From: Bacteroidales bacterium
Lineage (GTDB): Bacteria; Bacteroidota; Bacteroidia; Bacteroidales; UBA932
Assembly (NCBI GenBank): GCA_023230265.1
Contig: JALNXR010000053.1
Span: forward strand, 1 to 10,162
Length of the DNA stretch: 10,162 bases
Reading direction: 5' to 3'
This document shows, in pieces, positions 6,193 through 10,162 of the stretch. Each line of letters begins with the position of its first letter. Position 1 is the first letter of the stretch. The notes under the pieces were generated by a model. It did not search any database. It was not told the DNA's origin and saw nothing but the letters and a program-made list of their open reading frames with translations. The translations under genes and the position numbers were made by a program.

Positions 6193-8433
6193 ATGAAAAA
6201 AATACTATTTACTCTATTTATTACATCATTTTATTTTATCACTCTCAATGCCCAAAGCGTAACAGGTATTGTTAAGGTTCAGAAAAGCGACGGATCCCTG
6301 GAACCGCTACCATTTGCTTCTGTCTACTGGCTTGAGGGAAGATTGTCAATTGAAGCTGATGATAACGGGGAATTCAGCTTTAGTAAAGGGGAAAACACCA
6401 GAATTTCACTCATTGCCTCCGGCCTGGGATACACAAGAGATACTTTAGTACTTGGTGATGACCAGTACAGGGCAGAACTTATTATCAGAGAGAGTAACAC
6501 TCTTGGAGAAGTAAGAGTGACCGGCAGGCAGCGGGGGAATTTCCTCTCCAAAACCACCCCTGTCAAGACAGAGGTGATCTCTGCAGCCGGATTATGTAAA
6601 ATGGCCTGCTGCAATCTTGCCGAGAGCTTTGAGAATTCAGCGAGTATCTCTGTGGGATTTTCGGATGCCATTACCGGTGCAAGACAGATAAGATTGCTCG
6701 GCCTTTCTGGTCAATATACACAAATGCTGGATGAAACCAGACCTGTGATGAGGGGAATAGCATCACCATTTGGTTTGTCATATATTCCCGGTCAGTGGCT
6801 TGAGAGTATACAGATTGCAAAAGGGCCCTCCTCTGTGGTGAATGGTCTTGAGGCAATTACCGGCCAGATTAATATGGAACACAGAAAACCTACTGCAGAG
6901 CAGCCTTTGTTCCTCAATCTGTTTGTCAGCAATGTTCTCAGGACAGAGATGAATATTGCCTCATCCCTGCAGCTCAATCAGAAGTGGAGCACTGTTGCTC
7001 TTGGCCATTTCTCCACAGATCCTATGTCTCACGACGGGAACTCTGACGGATTCAGAGATGAACCCTTAACCACCCAGTTCAACCTGTCAAACAGATGGTT
7101 GTATTTGTCAGACAAAGGATTGCAAATCAGGTTTGGATTCAAGGCTCTTAGTGATTCGAGAGTTGCCGGGATGCATGATTTTAAAAAAGGTGATCCGGTT
7201 TCAGTGGATATGTGGGGTTCTGAAATCGGGAACAGGGCAATAAACGGTTACTTTAAGGTAGGAGTTCCCCTCAATGAAGACAACAGTCAAAACATTGCTG
7301 CTGTGGTTGATTATAATTTCCACCAGCTAAACTCATTTTTCGGACTTAAAAAATATGATGCAACCCAGAATTCTGCATTTATTAATCTGATGTATCAGAA
7401 TCAGGTTGATGAACATAACAGATATGTAATCGGCCTGAGCTCCCAGTATGATCTTATAGATGAAACATTTATACAGAGAGGATTTTTGCCGTCAGGTGAG
7501 ATACAGACTCTCAACACACTGACTCCCGGCCGGGAGGAGAGTGCGTTGGGACTCTATGGTGAGTACAACTATACCCTGGACGATAAAATCACTGTTGTTA
7601 CAGGTTTGAGACTAGACTACAACAACCTTCACGGCTGGCTTTTTTCTCCCAGGGCAAATCTTAAGTACTCTTTTACAGAACAGCTTGTTCTGAGAGCATC
7701 TGCCGGAAGAGGATTCAGATCTCCCAATCAGATTTCTGACAATCTGGGATCTATGTCTACAGGAAGGGCACTTGTTCTGGAAGAAAATCCTCTGATTGAA
7801 GATGCCTGGACCTATGGTGCAAACTTTACCGGATATGTACCTGTGGGATTCAATGATAATGCATACATAAGCCTGGAATATTTCAGAACCGATTTTAAAA
7901 ATCAGCTTATAGCAGACCAGGAGAGGGACCTTTCAGCAGTGTGGTTCTATAATGTGGCAGGAAAAGCTTACACAAATACATATCAGGTGGATGTATCGGT
8001 AGAACCTTTCGAGAGATTCACTGTTCTTGCCACATACAGGTATTCTGATCCCAAAGTGACTCTTCACGGGAGGGGACTTACCGACAGAGCCCTGATAAGT
8101 AAATACAAAGGTGTGCTTAATCTGCAGTACGCCACCAGAATGAATATATGGACCTTTGACTTTACAGCCCAGCTCAACGGTCCTGCAAGGCTGCCATACT
8201 TTATGGAGATGGAGTACTCTCCGGTTTACACTATGCTCTTTGCACAGATTACAAGAAAATTCAGGGATCTGGATATATATGTCGGAGGCGAGAATCTAAC
8301 CAATTACCGTCAGAAGGATGCCATTCTTTCTGCTCAAAATCCTTATGGAGAGGATTTTAACTCGTCAGTTATCTGGGGTCCGTTAATGGGTATAAAGCTT
8401 TATGCCGGACTCAGATTTACCCTTTGGAAATAA
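6193..8433 (+). CDS. TonB-dependent outer-membrane receptor, probable metal-uptake type
   Basis: This is a 746-residue outer-membrane beta-barrel receptor. The signal peptide (MKKILFTLF to about A20, before QS) is followed by a carboxypeptidase-regulatory-like domain (about 23-100), a TonB-box-like stretch near 104-110, a plug domain (about 115-232) containing QIRLLGLSGQYTQMLDE and GPSSVVNGLEAITGQI, and a barrel ending in LRFTLWK. The plug contains C135-KMA-C139-C140, a CxxxCC motif I associate with the receptor subgroup linked to HMA proteins in Bacteroidota. It suggests capture of a soft metal such as copper, though the substrate is not proven. Three in-frame ATGs are possible (6163, 6187, 6193); 6193 is chosen because it begins a standard MKK signal peptide. 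Only three bases separate the stop from the first in-frame codon of the next frame, and the HMA gene follows on the same strand. Confidence 0.9.
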   Translation: MKKILFTLFITSFYFITLNAQSVTGIVKVQKSDGSLEPLPFASVYWLEGRLSIEADDNGEFSFSKGENTRISLIASGLGYTRDTLVLGDDQYRAELIIRESNTLGEVRVTGRQRGNFLSKTTPVKTEVISAAGLCKMACCNLAESFENSASISVGFSDAITGARQIRLLGLSGQYTQMLDETRPVMRGIASPFGLSYIPGQWLESIQIAKGPSSVVNGLEAITGQINMEHRKPTAEQPLFLNLFVSNVLRTEMNIASSLQLNQKWSTVALGHFSTDPMSHDGNSDGFRDEPLTTQFNLSNRWLYLSDKGLQIRFGFKALSDSRVAGMHDFKKGDPVSVDMWGSEIGNRAINGYFKVGVPLNEDNSQNIAAVVDYNFHQLNSFFGLKKYDATQNSAFINLMYQNQVDEHNRYVIGLSSQYDLIDETFIQRGFLPSGEIQTLNTLTPGREESALGLYGEYNYTLDDKITVVTGLRLDYNNLHGWLFSPRANLKYSFTEQLVLRASAGRGFRSPNQISDNLGSMSTGRALVLEENPLIEDAWTYGANFTGYVPVGFNDNAYISLEYFRTDFKNQLIADQERDLSAVWFYNVAGKAYTNTYQVDVSVEPFERFTVLATYRYSDPKVTLHGRGLTDRALISKYKGVLNLQYATRMNIWTFDFTAQLNGPARLPYFMEMEYSPVYTMLFAQITRKFRDLDIYVGGENLTNYRQKDAILSAQNPYGEDFNSSVIWGPLMGIKLYAGLRFTLWK

Positions 8434-8487
8434 CCATTGAAATTATTAATATTTACAAATACAAAAACGCATTTAAAAATTACAGAT

Positions 8488-8886
8488 ATGAAAAAATCAA
8501 TTATTACAGCAATCGCAGCAGCAGCCCTGCTTTTTACACCTTCATTTATCTCAGCTCAGGATAAGAATTCCAAAAAAGAGGCCGAGGTTACATTCTCTGC
8601 TGACATCGACTGCCCAAGCTGCAAAAAGAAACTGGAATCCAAGCTTCCCTATGAACCAGGAGTTAAGGATCTAAAGATAGATATTGAAAAAAAGACAATC
8701 TGGCTCAAGTATGATCCTTCCAAAACAGACAAGAATAAACTTGCCAAGGCACTGGAAAAACTGGGATATGCCTCAAAAGAGGTGACATCGGTACAGAATC
8801 CCTCAGAGGCTAAATCCGATGCAAAAAAAGGAGAAGAGAAGGGGCAGGGTAAGGAACATCAGCACGGTAAAACTCATGAAAAGTAA
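8488..8886 (+). CDS. Exported heavy-metal-associated (HMA) domain protein
   Basis: This is a 132-residue protein with a signal peptide (about 1-23, ending FISAQ), one HMA ferredoxin-like domain (about 31-98) and a hydrophilic Lys/Glu-rich tail. The metal site is C42-P-S-C45 in IDCPSCKKKLE, the CxxC of copper chaperones and MerP-like proteins. The second half keeps the usual pattern, with GVKDLKIDIEKKTIWLKYD and LAKALEKLGY. The tail ends GKEHQHGKTHEK, adding three histidines as a possible extra metal site. An upstream TTG in frame (8437) would hide the signal peptide behind 17 residues, so the ATG at 8488 is preferred. As the last gene after the receptor, it may receive metal in the periplasm. 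Copper is the likeliest ligand by family, but other thiophilic metals are possible. Confidence 0.88.
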   Translation: MKKSIITAIAAAALLFTPSFISAQDKNSKKEAEVTFSADIDCPSCKKKLESKLPYEPGVKDLKIDIEKKTIWLKYDPSKTDKNKLAKALEKLGYASKEVTSVQNPSEAKSDAKKGEEKGQGKEHQHGKTHEK

Positions 8887-8941
8887 AAGGACTTATTAAT
8901 AATGAGATGAAAAGGCTGGCACTCTCTGCTGCTTTTTTGTT

Positions 8942-8985
8942 AATCACCTTTGCTTCACTTTTTTCACATGTGAACAAAGGTGATT
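8942..8985. repeat. Strong hairpin: 11-bp perfect stem extended to 16 bp
   Basis: AATCACCTTTG (8942-8952) pairs perfectly with CAAAGGTGATT (8975-8985). After one unpaired C (8953), TTCAC (8954-8958) pairs with GTGAA (8970-8974), leaving an 11-base loop. An overlapping perfect 12-bp palindrome, TTCACATGTGAA, lies at 8963-8974. The plus strand continues with CTCTTTATAT, only partly T-rich, so it could be a weak terminator for the metal module. It could also be an RNA-stability element or a protein-binding dyad. Confidence 0.6.
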
Positions 8986-9076
8986 CTCTTTATATGAATA
9001 CTTTCACTCCGGCAGATTACATTACTCCCTAAATGAAAAGCTATACAAAAAGTGATGAAATTATTAATAAACTGTT

Positions 9077-9084
9077 TAACTTTG
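9077..9084 (+). promoter_or_regulatory. Candidate -7 box for the Nfn genes
   Basis: TAACTTTG matches TAnnTTTG and lies 63 bases upstream of the ATG at 9148. No TTG is found about 19 bases further upstream, so only the -7 half is supported. The leader would be about 60 bases and includes a short GAACA/TGTTC dyad at 9099-9111. Confidence 0.3.
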
Positions 9085-9147
9085 AAAGAGAAAAATCTGA
9101 ACAGGATGTTCTCTTGAATAACTAAACAAATTTTATTTAAAGCACAT

Positions 9148-10029
9148 ATGTATAAAATCATCGCCAAAAGGTACCTTACATCTGAAATTGCTCTGATGGA
9201 GGTGGAGGCACCCAGGATGTCCCGTTCTGCGCAACCGGGACAATTTCTTATTGTGAGGGTCCACGAAAAAGGAGAGAGAATCCCACTGACAATATGCGAC
9301 TATAACAGAGAAAGAGGGACAGTGACCATTGTTACGCAGGTCGTGGGTGCATCAAGCAGACAGATATGCCATATGGAGGAGGGTGAGTCATTTGCAGATT
9401 TTGTAGGTCCTCTCGGCCGTGCTTCGGAATTCACATTGATGGAGCAGGATGAACTTAAAGATAAGCGATTCCTTTTTGTAGCAGGTGGTTTGGGAACGGC
9501 ACCGGTATACCCTCAGGTCAAATATCTGCACGGCAGAGGTGCAAAGGTTGATGTGCTGATAGGTGCCAAGACAAAAGGTATGCTGATTTTGCTTGAAGAG
9601 ATGAAAGCGGTGTGTGATAATCTTTTTATCTGTACCGATGACGGATCAGAAGGAACAAAGGGTTTAATACCCGATGTTATGAAAGGGATTTTTAACCAAA
9701 TAATTGCCAGGGAACTCAACGGTGGAAAAATGTATGATCACGTTGTGGCTATCGGACCTATGATTATGATGAAATACACTACTTTGGCTGCTAAACCTTA
9801 CAATGTACCTCTGATTGTAAGTCTTAACACTTTAATGGTTGACGGAACCGGGATGTGCGGTGCCTGCCGTGTTTCAATTGGCGGAAAAACAAAATTCGCA
9901 TGTGTAGACGGGCCTGAATTTGACGCTTATCTGGTAGATTTTGACGAGGCAATGAGGAGACAGGGGATGTATAAAAAAATAGAGAGCGAAGCTGATCATA
10001 AATGCAGAATCGGACTTGATAAACATTGA
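9148..10029 (+). CDS. nfnA: Ferredoxin:NADP oxidoreductase/sulfide dehydrogenase, FAD-NAD(P) subunit
   Basis: This 293-residue cytoplasmic flavoprotein is of the PyrK/SudB/NfnA type. The N-terminal FAD-binding barrel (about 1-100) has the flavin motif RIPLTICDYN (44-53). The nucleotide-binding domain (about 105-225) has GGLGTAPVYPQ (113-123). The C-terminus carries a [2Fe-2S] site: D232, C237, C240 and C252, within VDGTGMCGAC and KFACVDG. This three-Cys-plus-Asp arrangement is known for the Pyrococcus sulfide dehydrogenase/Nfn small subunit, and it separates this protein from PyrK, which uses four cysteines. With its large subunit, it would transfer electrons between NADH, NADPH and ferredoxin by flavin-based bifurcation. 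The partner follows 50 bp downstream. Its relation to the metal module upstream is probably only proximity. Confidence 0.87.
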   Translation: MYKIIAKRYLTSEIALMEVEAPRMSRSAQPGQFLIVRVHEKGERIPLTICDYNRERGTVTIVTQVVGASSRQICHMEEGESFADFVGPLGRASEFTLMEQDELKDKRFLFVAGGLGTAPVYPQVKYLHGRGAKVDVLIGAKTKGMLILLEEMKAVCDNLFICTDDGSEGTKGLIPDVMKGIFNQIIARELNGGKMYDHVVAIGPMIMMKYTTLAAKPYNVPLIVSLNTLMVDGTGMCGACRVSIGGKTKFACVDGPEFDAYLVDFDEAMRRQGMYKKIESEADHKCRIGLDKH

Positions 10030-10079
10030 CAGAGGCAGAAAATCATTACAAAGTATATCATATAAAAAAACAGAATTAA

Positions 10080-10162
10080 ATGAGAAACAAGATTCCAAGG
10101 GTCCCGGTCAGGGAACAGGATCCTGTGCTGAGAGCAGGGAATTTCATGGAGGTTTGTTACGG
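10080..10162 (+). CDS. nfnB: Nfn large subunit/glutamate synthase-type oxidoreductase, N-terminal fragment
   Basis: Only 27 codons are inside the window. The product starts MRNKIPRVPVREQDP, then VLRAGNFMEVCYG. This is the characteristic opening of the NfnB/SudA/GltA-type NADPH-dependent subunit, where it precedes the cysteines that bind two [4Fe-4S] clusters; the C of EVCYG fits the first such cysteine. The pairing with the nfnA-like gene immediately upstream strongly supports the identity. The intergenic stretch of 50 bp is A-rich with no clear Shine-Dalgarno sequence, and the two genes are probably one operon. Confidence 0.82.
   Translation, partial: MRNKIPRVPVREQDPVLRAGNFMEVCY

Larger units (their letters stand above)
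8907..9125 (+). pseudogene. Short signal-peptide ORF interrupted by an in-frame TAA
   Basis: The frame opens at ATG 8907 (MKRLALSAAFLL), gives a 41-residue product with a signal-peptide-like helix followed by HVNKGDSLYMNTFTPADYITP, and stops at TAA 9030-9032. The very next codon is ATG in the same frame, giving 30 more residues (MKSYTKSDEIINKLF onward) up to TAA 9123-9125. One reading is a small secreted protein of about 72 residues with a nonsense mutation. Another is the degraded remnant of a longer gene. I do not recognise the protein. A strong hairpin inside the first part suggests the DNA may have another role. Confidence 0.35.

Noticed and set aside
6324..6977. Several minus-strand open frames of 61-115 codons opposite the receptor gene
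   Set aside because: They mirror the plug and early barrel coding sequence, have no family resemblance, and lack a promoter or ribosome site.
9099..9111. GAACA/TGTTC dyad before the Nfn genes
   Set aside because: Only five bases per arm; expected by chance. Mentioned only within the promoter entry.
9874..10098. Minus-strand open frame over the end of the Nfn small subunit
   Set aside because: It overlaps the conserved iron-sulfur region and has no independent support.

Overview
The window looks like a chromosomal segment from a member of the Bacteroidota, probably the Bacteroidales side. The evidence is a SusC-like TonB-dependent receptor with a carboxypeptidase-like N-terminal domain, a small Cys-rich protein of the HYC_CC_PP type, -7 boxes of the form TAnnTTTG, few Shine-Dalgarno sites, and a ferredoxin:NADP oxidoreductase (Nfn/SudAB-type) pair. 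Species cannot be given from this sequence.

Layout. (1) Positions 1-130, minus strand: the N-terminus of a membrane protein that resembles signal peptide peptidase SppA. (2) 207-2229, minus strand: a two-component pair, histidine kinase then OmpR-type response regulator, with overlapping reading frames. (3) 2230-2299: a 70-bp divergent promoter region. (4) 2300-5638, plus strand: a peptide-secretion cassette made of a 49-residue double-glycine precursor peptide, a C39-peptidase ABC exporter, a 175-residue HlyD-like membrane anchor that appears to lack the periplasmic hairpin, and a 124-residue three-helix membrane protein of unknown family. (5) 5663-8886, plus strand: a metal-handling module of a Cys/His-rich HYC_CC_PP-like secreted protein, a TonB-dependent receptor with a CxxxCC motif in its plug, and an exported HMA-domain (CxxC) protein. 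(6) 8887-9147: a spacer holding a short signal-peptide ORF broken by an in-frame TAA, a strong 16-bp hairpin, and a likely promoter. (7) 9148-10162, plus strand: the FAD/NAD-binding small subunit of Nfn/sulfide dehydrogenase and the first codons of its large subunit.

The most interesting part is 207-5638. A previously unnoted-looking, cysteine-free, charge-balanced peptide with a textbook GG leader lies directly upstream of its likely processing exporter and divergent from a two-component system. The spacing suggests sensing and secretion are linked. A 9-mer (ATCAGCAAA) in the divergent promoter region reappears as both arms of a perfect dyad between the peptide gene and the exporter gene, so one regulator may act at both places. 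The exporter's partner looks like a stripped-down membrane-fusion protein, which raises the question of how, or whether, the peptide crosses the outer membrane. No outer-membrane factor, immunity gene or peptide-modifying enzyme was recognised. The two small membrane proteins are the only candidates for immunity or accessory roles.
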